A stretch of 64,000 nt of DNA from Naganishia liquefaciens (taxonomy: Eukaryota > Basidiomycota > Tremellomycetes > Filobasidiales > Filobasidiaceae), in NCBI GenBank assembly GCA_013423385.1, contig BLZA01000023.1, positions 251,782-315,781 on the forward strand. The letters are read 5' to 3'. Positions within the stretch are counted from its first letter, which is position 1. Every line of letters begins with the position of its first letter. Of the stretch, positions 23,744 through 34,101 are shown in pieces. Made by a program: the position numbers and the translations under genes. A model generated the notes under the pieces. That model was not told the origin of the DNA, made no database searches, and saw nothing but the letters and a program-made list of their open reading frames with translations.

Positions 23744-24480
23744 TGTGAAGTGTGGTTTTGCTGTACTGCAACAAGCTAGAAGGACGCTACAATAATCAAC
23801 CCAAGCCTATATATTTTCACCCCAAATCCGACATCGAGTCAATTGCCGCCATCCGAATGCATGATCTCTTGGTATCCCCCATCAGCATCCGCAGCCGCGT
23901 GATGATCGAGCCGAGAGATTCGATATCCCGCGGGCGTCGCACGCGGAGTCTTTTTCATTCAGGAAAATGGAAATCGGGCGCACATTCCGAGATCTCGGAG
24001 GGCCTGGACGGCTGAGAGGGCTCGCGCGATGTTATCGTGTTCTCAGGTGATGAGATAGCCTGTCTCGCGCTGTGACCTCGTAGTCGGTTGTCGGAAGAGA
24101 CGGCCTAACCAGGTTCTGCGTGGTTTGTCTGGAGGGAGCATAACTTTCTCATGCCTTTGATTCATCGCTTGTGCGCGTAACCAGCTTCGTAACTGCTATG
24201 CGTACGCGAGAGCTGGCGCGACGAATAGCCTTGTAGACGAGCGGAGGCGTCTGCTTTGCGACAATGGAGCTGAGAGCGGTATGCGCGGTAATCGCCATGC
24301 AAGAAGAGTTGTAAGAAACGGCCATGCAACCAGCTAATCAAACAATCACCAGTCGGATCACGTCTCTCTTGATCCTCGTTCATTTTTCCTCCTGCCGTGA
24401 ACGCATACACAAGAAACTTGGATACTTCTCCGTTACAACTGAAATATAAGCTGATCTCGTTTATCGTACGCATATCGGGA
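23744..24480. other. Intergenic spacer upstream of PDX1
   Basis: About 740 bp hold the PDX1 promoter and the 3' end of the F-box gene. No gene is supported here. Confidence 0.4.
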
Positions 24481-27400
24481 CTAATCTTCCGGCACAAAAC
24501 TGAGCACTTCCAACACGGTCTTGCCCTGACGCTTGCACAGAATGGCACACTTGTCATCCCTGAAGGTGACCCGCCATACGGCTTCACAGGGCTTGCTCAA
24601 TTCGCGTATAAAGTTGCCCGTCTTGACGTCCCACAGCTTGACGCGTCCATCGTTGCCGCCGCTAACGATGAACCGGTCATCGAACTGCAGGCAAGTGACA
24701 GAGTTGTCGTGTGCGCAGATTCGCTGTAAACAGGTATAATTGACAAGATCGAAGATGATGACCCGTCCATCTGAGCCACCTGTAACGAGGGTGTCGTTGG
24801 ATAGCTGGAGTTGCCCCACTAGCGAAGTATGGCCCTGCAGCAGAGCGACGCATTCTCTGCGGGATAGTGTCGATTAAACATTGTTCCGGGGCACCGCCGT
24901 ATTAATGCTTACCCGGTGGCAGCCGACCAGATCCGCACAGTCGAGTCTAAACTGCCGGTCGCCACACGCTCTCCATCGAATGCGACTGCATAGATCTGGT
25001 GATAATGCCCGCGAAGAACCTGCAAGCATTCTCCCGTATCGAGGTCCCAGATCTACACATAGACTCGGTCAATACTCGAGAGCGATATTACCTGAGGCAG
25101 ACTTACACGACAGGTACAGTCATAGCTACCACTTGCCACTTGGTTACCCGCCACTTCGATACAACGGACGGAATGCTGATGACCAGCGAGCGTATGCATC
25201 AATTCACCTTTTTGCACATCCCAGACCTTGAGACTCGAGTCTCTCGATCCAGAGACAGCGACAGGACGGCCGTTGATCGTCTTCATGCATCTTATCGTCG
25301 ATGTGTGTCCAGGTAGCGTGTGCAAACATTGTCTGCACCAGAAATCGTGAGTGAGTACGGAGACAGGACCCACTCCGCAACATACCCTGTTGTCACGTTC
25401 CACACCTTCACATCGCGGTCGCACCCTCCACTAATGATGATTGCGTCCCTCTGACCCCAGCCTAGAGCGGCACCGCACACATCGCTCTGCTCCATTCTCC
25501 GTGCTCGAGGCAAGGCCTCGTGGTGCTCGTCGTCCATCATCGAGCTGTATACTTCGTCTGTATCGTCCTGAGACCCGGCACGAGCCGGTCGTGATGGAGA
25601 ATCGGACGCACTTCCAGTAAGCTTAGTGGCGTAGTGCGCAGAGGCATGCAGCCCTGACCGCCCAGATGCTATGCGGCGTTTTTTTACCTTGGAAGGTCCG
25701 CCGTGATCAATGTCGTTGTCGAGCACATCTACCATCAAGTTAGCCTCAGGCGAGACAGAGTCTTGCTCAACTTTCACGCCGTCTTCCTTGGCAGCCGAGA
25801 CTAGCGTGAGGCACCATACCCCGAGCTCGTGCCCGGTCAATGTACGCAGAAAGGTTCCGTTGTGAGCGTTGAAGATGTGGATCTTGCTGTTGGCCATTCC
25901 GATGACAATGTAATCTTCATCAACGGCAAGCGAGGTGACGACTCCGTCGTCCGACGACGTATGGGACGACAGCAATCTTCCGCCACGAAGCCAATTTGAC
26001 TCTGAAAATACCAGATTAGTGTGAGACCAGCAAACAGGCGTCTGTGATTGATTTACCTGTCAGATACGCTCGTTTGAAATGCGCCTTGTAGGAGAACTTG
26101 GCGGCGTCAAAGTCTTCGCTGTCGTAGCCCAGGCCGTATCCACCGGACCCAGAAGGCGGTCCTACCAGAGATCGAGCGGTACTGGCGACGACGCTGGGCA
26201 ATGGTGTTTGCTGCCGATGATGATTGTCGCTGTTTTGATTATCCCACACCGAGGGTATCGCATCAGGGGCGTCAGTGAGAGTAGTGTTATTGAAGGGATT
26301 GTATTCCGCTGCTAAAGCCGAAGCGCTCGATGCCGAAGGCGCATTTTGCGTTGGACTTGACGGCGCTTCATTCTCGATCTCACTGGGCACGATTTCTTGA
26401 AATACAGGTGCCCTTGGCGGTGCCGGTGGAGGCGGCAAGGGCAAGGCCGCAGCGTCCGCCCTGATTCTTGCGCCCAATCGCGATCCGTAGATCGCTGTGG
26501 CGCCCGGGACATTAGGCACAGCGTCGACCTCCATCAAGCCGCTGTCCCTTTCCACGCGACTGGCAGCGAACATTTGCGGATTTGTGATGCCAAAAACAGG
26601 GCGTAAGCTGTTTTCGCTGCCGGGAATGGTTTCCGGGTGTTCAGACTGTGTTTGTGAGGTGGCAGCACCAAAAGGACTTTCTTGCGCGTCGTGCAGATTC
26701 AGTGCCATTGCAGTGCGGCGTGGGAGGATCGCAACGTTTGGCGCGTTTCGGGGGGAGGGAGGTGGTGGTGTCGCAAAGGGTGAGGAAGCGCTTGCCGGTA
26801 GAGGTGAACGAGAGGATGGTCCTGCTTGGGACGATGACGCAGAGATTGCTGGGCGACGATGTTGCGCTGCATCTGTCTGGAAGCGATGTCGCTGACACAT
26901 TTCCTTCCATGTCTGTTCGTCTTCGAGAAGACGCCGCCAGTATCGCGAAACACATGACGCCCGAGCCAACGTGCGTGCGTCCTCGACCTGAATTTTCGTC
27001 AGTCTGGAGTTTCGCCCTGTAAACGACCTTACTCACAAAGCTGAGAATGTGCAGCGCCAGTTCCATCGGCAGCTCTCTCAAAAAATCCCTCTTCAGTCGC
27101 GGTCCGATATGGCTTGAAAGCATCAAGAGTTCCGGCACCGTCAAAATTGGAAGAAGGGCTTGTAACAATGCCAAGCGCGTCGGAGCAGGCAAGGACGGAA
27201 ATTGGGCAATGAAAGCCGCCGGATCTACAGGCAACGCCGTCAGTCTATGGCCAGCTGATCTGATGAGAGCAACGACGCACCGTGTGAGCCGGAAACGATA
27301 CCCTCCATCTCGTTGCCAGACCCTTCTTCGCCGTTCCTAGCCTTCCCCTTTCCCTTGACCCTCGTCCTCCTCTCGCCCTCGGCAGTTTCAGCATCTCCGC

Positions 27401-27572
27401 GTCCGACAGTGCCCCAGTACCCATGACGACCTGGCGTTGGACTCGGCGCAGGTGTCGGCGGCGACATCAGGCCCTTTTGAGTTTCCTGCAAGGAAGGCGT
27501 CTCGCTGGTTTCTGCGGCGGTCGCCGGAGTCACGCTACTCGGGGAGCCGCAGTCGACCTCTTCCTCTTGCAT
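24481..27572 (-). CDS. F-box/WD40 protein, Cdc4/FBXW7 type SCF substrate receptor
   Basis: Such proteins link the SCF ubiquitin ligase, through Skp1, to phosphorylated targets. Seven exons (27281-27572, 27037-27224, 26057-26987, 25386-26001, 25107-25332, 24913-25052, 24481-24856) give 922 residues. After an acidic and Pro-rich N-terminus, the F-box is [18 protein letters not shown] with [20 protein letters not shown] (about 146-190). A long Ser/Pro/Ala linker follows, then the WD40 propeller: [149 protein letters not shown] 100-residue insertion with KKRR sits between the first blades. The Cdc4 assignment is by architecture. Confidence 0.88.
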
Positions 27573-28160
27573 GTTATCGGGTGGTATAGGTTTGTACGGA
27601 TAGCAGAACGAGAGCCGTGACGACCACACAATGCTCGGTCCGGACACGGCGTTTGTAATAAAGCTCAACGCCCGGCCATGTGCGCCTCCCTTTGAGCTCC
27701 GAAAAGGGTTTTTTCCTCCTAAAAGCGGGACTTGTAGGCAGTTCTTTTTGCAATTTGAGCGGGGATAGCGTACGTGTTTCTGCCCGGGAATGGGGCTCTT
27801 TTACCACTTCAATCTCCCGTCGTCTTGGTCGCCCTGGTCAATCTCGCCAGCTTGAGCGGAACGAGCAGCCACAAAATGTGGCCCGAATGCTATTTGCGTG
27901 ACGTCTCCGTCCCCATGACTTCCCATGCCCTACAGTGGGAGATTTTGCACACCGATTCTCTACCCTTGGAACGGCCTGCGTGCGCAAGACCATCAAGGCC
28001 AACGCATCCATGCAAGCGCTACCACATATCGTTGCCGCGATTTTATGCTATTCATTTTTCGTTCATCTGCCGTCCGAGGTATACAAGACACACTCGACCG
28101 ACACGATCTATTCCTTCTCTTGTGCGCCCTCCAACCTGGCCTCCCGCGCCTGCTGCTCAT
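27573..28160. other. Intergenic spacer upstream of the F-box gene
   Basis: This spacer lies between the ATP4 stop and the start of the F-box/WD40 gene, both on the minus strand. No coding signal is convincing. Confidence 0.4.
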
Positions 28161-29410
28161 CTAGATCTGCTTGGCCTTTGCCAACGCTTCGACTCGGGCA
28201 ACAGCCTCCTCCAAGAGCTGCTTCTTGAACGCCGGCTTGGTGATCTCGGCGTCAACGGCGGCCTGAACGGACTGAACGAGTGCGGCCTGCTCGGATTCTC
28301 GGGCTTGCTGCTCGTATCGGACCCAGCTGTCGAGGACGGACTTGAGCTCGGCCTTGACGGCGTTTTCCTGGGAGAGCTGGAAGTTGGCGTGCTCAAGGGC
28401 GGCGGTTTCCTAGATGGCGTGAGGGGACAGAACGAACGCGGGACGAGAATAGCCGGTGATGGAATGGGGCGGAAGATTGCAATGATCAGTTACGACGTTT
28501 GTCCAATGTGTCACTCCACGCCCGACGTACCTTGGCAACGGCGTACAAGCTCTGGGTCAAGGGAACGACGTCCTTCAACTGACCGACCGAGTCGATTCGC
28601 TCGGTGATGGCCTTGGTGTGCTCGGCCCGAGCGCCGTTCAAGATACCCTTGATTCGCTATCAAGCAAAGGTAATCACGCAATCAGCACCTCCTTGCCTTT
28701 CCCTTGGGACGCCTTGCGTCCACACGCCGTGGGACGAACCTCGATGTGACCGTTGGCCCACGAGTTGTACGGGGCACCGATCGACGACGCAACGGCAGCG
28801 AGAATGACAAAGAATCCGACAGCCAAGACGGTCTCCTCGTTGGCGACGTAGAGTTCCGAGCTAATGGCGGCGGCGGTCAAACCGGTACCAAGGAGGACAC
28901 CGCCGGTCTTGGTGAAGAGCGAGGTGGACGGAACCGAGTTGATGATCGAGGTGGCCTTCTCGTCGGGGGTGGGCTCTAGCGGACCGGTCGGGGAGACTGA
29001 GGTGAGCGAATGCACTGTCAGTCGCTAGAGACTTGGAAACTCACGGGTAGCCAATCCTCGGACGCTGAGAGCAGTGCCGTATTTCAGTCAGTCTTTCCTT
29101 TCTCTTCCTGCCAAATTCTTGGTCTCACCTAGCGACGGAAGCGACTCGAGGAGCGACGAGTGCAGATCGGGCAAAGCCTATGAAATTGTAAGGTCAGTCT
29201 CGTTCATCGGTACTTGCTTTTAATCCTCCTGCGCAGCGCCATATTCCCTCCTCTCGACTCCTGCTCCTTGATGCCCCTTCTCAGCCAGCTTTTCTCCCAT
29301 CCATCGCTCTGCACCCCGCGTCTGCCCGACTTGTCCACCTCTGCCGAATTCCCCCCGCGGCGACACTCACCGACCGACTTGAGAGCGTTTCCAGTGAACC
29401 TAGCAGCCAT
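28161..29410 (-). CDS. ATP4: Mitochondrial F1Fo-ATP synthase subunit b
   Basis: Subunit b forms the peripheral stalk that holds F1 against rotation. Six exons (29371-29410, 29129-29177, 29045-29064, 28740-28996, 28531-28656, 28161-28409) give 246 residues. The N-terminus MAARFTGNALKSVGFARSAL is a basic, hydroxylated mitochondrial presequence ending near RGLAT. The mature part starts SPTGPLEPTPDEKATSIINS, as in fungal Atp4. Two membrane segments follow (VLLGTGLTAAAISSELYV and TVLAVGFFVILAAVASSIG). A long charged helix RIKGILNGARAEHTKAITER...QENAVKAELKSVLDSWVRYE ends with VARVEALAKAKQI. The gene is divergent from PET117 with 304 bp between start codons. Confidence 0.93.
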
Positions 29411-29714
29411 CGTGATGAAAGAGGTCTTTTGATCGGTGTGTCTGTGCCGGCTTCGGGAAGACTGTCGTGATGCGCACTTTGGACGTCGATAATCCGTTGG
29501 GCCCGTCTCACTCGCTGGACGGCGCGGAAGACGGGTGGGGCGCGCGGGACGGGGAATTTCTCACGGGGGCAGCGGGCGGGCGCACCTTGGGCTGCAGCAG
29601 GGAAGGGAAGCTCACCCGAGACAAGCGTGAATCAAGGGCAGGCAGGGTTTCCATCAAAGAAAGAAGAAGTGAAGTTTCAATTCATCACGGCGCGCAGAGG
29701 ACCGCCCATCAAGC
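29411..29714. promoter_or_regulatory. Bidirectional promoter between ATP4 and PET117
   Basis: Two nuclear genes for oxidative phosphorylation are transcribed away from each other from these 304 bp. No binding site is claimed from the sequence alone. Confidence 0.5.
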
Positions 29715-30165
29715 ATGTCCAGAGCGGCCAAGGCATTCCTGGCGTCGTCCATCCTCGTCACGGGACTCACCGTATGGGGCGTGCACTTTATTCAGGCACG
29801 TGAGGAAGAGGTACGCATCATTCCCACATTCACTCCCCAATCTCCCCTCATCCGACTCACCCCGCCTTCCAACCCATCAGGCAATGTACCAAGGCGTCAT
29901 CAAAGACGAAGCCCGCATGAAAGCCCGCGCCGCCAGAAAATCCGCCGAGACGACTCCGACTGCGCCACCGTCAACACAGGAAACATACCAAGGTCTCGCT
30001 CCGCCGTCCGCGACGACGGCACAGCGGGCGGCCGAGTATTCGCGGAATCTCGCGCTGCAGCAAGAGTTGGCGCGCGAGCAAGGGATGGAGAGGGCAAAGG
30101 TCGAGTTGCAGCGGTATGAGGCGGATCGGGAGGTGGTGCGGCGGCAGGAAGCAAGGGAGGTGTAG
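29715..30165 (+). CDS. PET117: Cytochrome c oxidase assembly protein of the Pet117 family
   Basis: Pet117 is a small inner-membrane protein needed to assemble cytochrome oxidase. Two exons (29715-29810 and 29881-30165) give 126 residues. The hallmark N-terminus is MSRAAKAFLASSILVTGLTV with WGVHFIQ, a single membrane helix. It is followed by AMYQGVIKDEARMKARAARK, which matches the family block (Q)GVI(K/R)Dxxx. The C-terminal part is a charged helix rich in Glu, Arg and Ala, somewhat longer than in yeast. Introns and phase agree. Confidence 0.85.
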
Positions 30166-30463
30166 AGGATGGGACAAGTACAAACCCTGTAAGGTTTCTT
30201 CTATTTGCATTGTCGTTCGGGATCTGACTTGAGCCGATAGAGTTGTATCCATATTGCATTGCATCACTGTACACTATCGACACTATTCTGGACATACAGC
30301 AGCGATCTGATCGATACTCTTTCGAGACCAAAAATCGCGCCAGATCATACACAAGATGGCGTTTCTACGCTTCTCCGACTGTACCTCTCTATCGGATCTC
30401 GTCTTGCTCAATAATCTTACGACCGCTGAGCGTCAACGCTACCGCTCGACTGCTCTTCGACTT

Positions 30464-30970
30464 TCAGCCATTCCAGTGCGATTGACGCGGGACAGGATGA
30501 CGTTTCGGTTTCAGCCTCGCCCACCTGGCTTCTGTCGGCAACGATGAACCAATTCGAGGTAATCGGGTCGTAAAATACAGGGACTCGCATCGAGGGTCGT
30601 CGAGCCGCGCATTCCTGGCACGATTCCTTCGGGCGAACGTGTATGCGGTGGTCGCGGCTTCCAAGGACTTGGACGCAGCGGTTACGTCGTCCCCCGCACC
30701 CGCTTCCAATCGGTTCAAGAACTCGTCAAACGTGGTAATGCCTTTCAGGCTCTCCAGCCTCTCGCTCTCTATCCCTTGCGAGACCACTTTCAAAGCCTTC
30801 TCGAGCTCGACGCCAGCCGCGTCTTTGTTTTGGTACCTTTCAAGGCTTTCCAAGCGATGAAGTTGGTAATTACCGATCCCCTTGAACCGGCGTTTGTCAT
30901 TGTTAAGATCGCACCACACTCTCGCGCATTCAAGCCACGTATCCTTGTCTCCTTGATTCCTTTGCACCAT
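30464..30970 (-). CDS. Hypothetical protein, 5' structure unresolved
   Basis: A 168-codon frame starts MVQRNQGDKDTWLECARVW and continues with charged, helix-forming sequence (YQLHRLESLERYQNKDAAG, FDEFLNRLEAGAGDD). The same frame is open upstream (SEADLLSFADA, then a stretch ending REHLL) but is cut by a TAG just before LFGMVQRNQ. A GTAAGG donor after FADA and the CTGTAG acceptor at that very stop would splice the two parts in phase. I found no ATG in frame before that, so the first exon is unknown. The family is not recognised. It could equally be a degenerate gene. Confidence 0.4.
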   Translation of the reverse strand: MVQRNQGDKDTWLECARVWCDLNNDKRRFKGIGNYQLHRLESLERYQNKDAAGVELEKALKVVSQGIESERLESLKGITTFDEFLNRLEAGAGDDVTAASKSLEAATTAYTFARRNRARNARLDDPRCESLYFTTRLPRIGSSLPTEARWARLKPKRHPVPRQSHWNG

Positions 30971-31468
30971 GCCGAAAAGCTACAGCAGATGTTCTCTGAG
31001 ATTTCCAACGTCGGATGCAGGAAATTGTACGATTCCAGCTTTTATCCGGATCCATTTATCGGTCTTTTCATCAGTCATCTTCCTTACGGCGTCGGCGAAT
31101 GACAAAAGATCCGCCTCGGAAGGCTCAACTTCGGATCGAGGCGTCTCCAAAGCGGCCCTGGATACTAGTGCTCATCTTGTTTCATGGGTGGTGGGCGTGT
31201 TGACCGCAGGGGATTTCGACTGAAGTGTATAGACTCGAAGGTGTGGGCGACGTCACGGAGGGCTCAGTACCGTTGTTACTATATACTTTCAACTTTGATC
31301 ACCTTTGTTTGTCAGTTTGCTTTGAAAAGAAGAAACAAAAGCAATCTCTGGCGTTCGTATCGCCTGACACCCTGCACTGCCTCTGATGAGAAACCCTCGA
31401 ACCATTGTCCATCAACATTTACTCGTCATACAACACCTCCCCTCCTTCACCCACCCACCGCCATCCCC

Positions 31469-31836
31469 TCAATACGTCTTTCCCCCTCCCCGCAGACCAT
31501 CCAATCCCTCCCTCATGGTATCCGCCCCCCCTGCGGCGACCTTATCCCCCGCCTCGGTCCTCCTCTCGACGCCACCCGACGTTGTGGTGGTAGCCCCCGT
31601 GGCGGCATTATGTTGGGCCTTGGGAGTCGAATCGACAGCCGAGTCGGCAAAGGAGTTGATGTTGCCTCGGATAGCATCGCCGAGGCCTAAAGAGTAGCAA
31701 CAGTTGAAATGTCAGTTAGAGTGGAAAGAGGGATCAGGTGGGGAGACTTGCCGCCGACGACTTTGGCAGAGTCCTTGACCATGTTGCCGAGTGATGATCC
31801 GGCGTTTGAGCCTGTGCTGGTGTGGGTGCTGGACAT
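31469..31836 (-). CDS. Small Ser/Gly/Ala-rich hypothetical protein
   Basis: Two exons (31752-31836 and 31469-31686) give 100 residues in phase. It reads MSSTHTSTGSNAGSSLGNMV, KDSAKVVGGLGDAIRGNIN, SFADSAVDS, then a Thr/Ala/Gly-rich stretch and REGLDGLRGGGKTY. It has no signal peptide, membrane helix or Cys. The composition resembles small hydrophilic stress-related proteins, but no family is recognised. The intron has a GCAAGT donor (31746-31751 on the minus strand). An in-frame region upstream (ATG-like start at 31989) is not needed. Confidence 0.55.
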
Positions 31837-32255
31837 TGCGGATGTAGAGTGTGCGTCTGTTGCACTGCTATGCGATATGTTGTCTCTCGACAGAGTATAT
31901 GCTGACTGTCTGCGAGGAGATGAGTGTCGTGTCGTCTTGCCTACGTGGCTGGCGGGGATCGACCAATGGTCCCGCCCTGAAGAGCGCAAGACGGTGTCAG
32001 AAGTGGACCCAGAATGACATCATCGCTTTTTGATGCAGAAAACACCAAGTCTGCGCGAGCCACAGAGGGGCATTTACGACCCGTTTGAAGATCAATTCTA
32101 GGTCTCCGCGGGCATTCAAGCTCTCCAATCCGCAAGCAATCGGGCGAGTCGAGGATGTCTGCTTCATTCATTCATTCATTCATTCCCAGTCAATTCGACT
32201 TTCTGCTTCGACTGTTTCCTATCCCAACCTCGTCTCCTTCCCTCTCCCCCCAGCC
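31837..32255. promoter_or_regulatory. Divergent region upstream of the tyrosyl-tRNA synthetase
   Basis: About 420 bp separate the small hypothetical gene and TYS1 start codons. The region contains a short ATTC microsatellite at 32163-32185 and a pyrimidine-rich stretch immediately before the TYS1 ATG. Confidence 0.4.
32163..32185. repeat. ATTC/TTCA tetranucleotide microsatellite
   Basis: Five to six uninterrupted TTCA units lie about 70-90 bp before the TYS1 start, probably in the 5' leader. The copy number may vary between strains. Confidence 0.7.
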
Positions 32256-34028
32256 ATGTCCGCCCAGCCGCCCAAGCCCGCTCCCATCGTCCTCTCTCCC
32301 GAGGCACAAGCCACATTCGACCTTATCACCCGTGACCTCGATGAAGTGCTCTTGCCCGAAATCATAAAGGAGAAGCTCGCGAACGGGGAAGTCGTCAAGT
32401 GTTACTGGGGCACGGCCCCGACAGGTCGTCGTATGTATCTCACCGCCGCGGCTGTGTGTATGCTGGCTGACAAAGTTGATGATGGAAAGCGCATTTGGGA
32501 TACTTTGTCCCGTTGACCAAGATTGCAGACTTCTTAAAAGCTGGTGTCGCTGTCAAGGTTCTTCTCGCAGGTAAGCCTCACTTTGTACATACATCTCTTC
32601 TCTCGCTAACGTTGACTCCTCAGACGTAAGCCTCAACCTCAACATCGCCGCGAAATCCCTCTTACACCCATTCTAGATCCACGCCTTCCTCGATAATGGG
32701 AAATCCACCTACGAAACCGTCGCCCATCGGGTCTCCTACTACTCGAAGCTCCTGCACGCCATCTTCACCTCGCTCGGCGTCCCCACGGATAAGCTCAGCT
32801 TTATTACCGGCAGTGATTACCAGCTGAGCAAGGAATACAGCTTGGACAACTTCCGGTGGGTGGGGTTCTCTTTCCTCGAAAACACGAGCTTTTTGCTGAC
32901 TGGTGGGTCCTCCGCGGTATTGCAGATTATGCGCCTTGACGACGCTGCATGACGCGACCAAGGCTGGTGCCGAGGTCGTCAAGCAGATTGAATCGCCATT
33001 CCTGAGTAGCTTGATGTACCCGGGCATGCAGGCGCTCGACGAGCAGTACCTCGACGTTGATTTCCAGTTTGGCGGGGTCGATCAGGCAAGTCAATGGACA
33101 CCGGACGTTATAGAATATGCGCGACTGATCATACAATCCAACCCTGACAGCGTAAAATCTTCACCATGGCCCAGGAATATCTTCCGAAACTCGGCTACAA
33201 GAAGCGCGCCCATCTCATGAACCCGATGGTTCCCGGTCTCGCCGGCGGCAAAATGTCCTCGTCCGATCCCAACTCGAAAATCGATTTTCTCGATTCCGCC
33301 GCCGACGTAAAGAAGAAGATCAAGGTCGCTTTTTGCGAGCCGACCAACATTACCGAAAACGGACTCTTGTCGTTCCACAAGGCCGTTCTCGTGCCGATTC
33401 AAATGATGCGACGCGGCCAGATGCTCGATCGTGGCGAGGATCCCGAAACGCCTGCCGCGAGGGCCGCGATGGGCATTCACCCGGATTCACCGGCGGGTAC
33501 CGTCATCAGCGTCATGCGCGACGAAAAGTGGGGCGGACCGATGTACTACCCCTCCTACGCCGCCATGGAATCCGCCTTTGCGGCTGACGAATTGAAGCCG
33601 GCTGATCTGAAGCTCGTCACCGTGGACATGATCAATGCGCTGTTAGATCCGATACGAAGGGCGTTTGAGGGTGACGACGAGTGGAAGCAAGCCGAGGCGT
33701 TGGCGTACCCAAAGGAAGTTCCGGCGCCGAAACAGCCGAAAAAGACCAAGGTGAGCTTATCAAGCTGGCGCGCATGACCAGGGAATGTGGCTGACCGGGG
33801 GGATCTTGCACGAACAGAAACCCAAGGAGAAGCAGGTCAGGCCGAACGCCGAAACATTTATCGAAAAGTCAAAGCAAGCTGCTACGGAGAACGTCGAGCC
33901 AACGATCGAGGGCGTTGCTGTGAGTTGACTCTTCGAACACCTCTGGATTTCGAATCACTTATACTACTTGTTAGCCCCCTCCAGCAGCAGCCATTGTTGG
34001 TGATGTCCAGCAGTTGTCCCTGTCATAG
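32256..34028 (+). CDS. TYS1: Cytosolic tyrosyl-tRNA synthetase
   Basis: The enzyme charges tRNA-Tyr. Eight exons (32256-32430, 32490-32570, 32624-32625, 32677-32855, 32926-33085, 33151-33750, 33818-33919, 33975-34028) give 450 residues. Class I motifs are present: [20 protein letters not shown] with the HIGH-type HLGY at residues 60-63, and [15 protein letters not shown] with KMSSS at 233-237. [40 protein letters not shown] and [18 protein letters not shown] are typical of eukaryotic cytosolic TyrRS. The Asp of LLADIHAF is encoded across a 2-nt exon (AC). The intron after VDQ starts with GCAAGT at 33086. The last intron was placed because it replaces a premature GTGAGTTGA end by [17 protein letters not shown]. 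There is no mitochondrial presequence. Confidence 0.95.
32624..32625 (+). other. TYS1: 2-nt micro-exon of TYS1
   Basis: The dinucleotide AC sits between a CTCAG acceptor and a GTAAGC donor. The flanking introns are 53 nt (32571-32623, with a GCTAAC branch) and 51 nt (32626-32676). Without these two bases the codon for Asp86 is lost and the frame shifts. Confidence 0.75.
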
Positions 34029-34101
34029 TTATATGAAACGTATAGTCATACAGCAGACATGTACTACTCCTTTCCGCCGGGTCGGCTTTTTGTTTGCGAC
34101 A

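Noticed and set aside
27774-28607. 277-codon plus-strand frame
   Set aside because: It lies opposite the last exons of ATP4, whose reading is secure, and its composition is the antisense of Ala/Glu/Lys-rich coding sequence.
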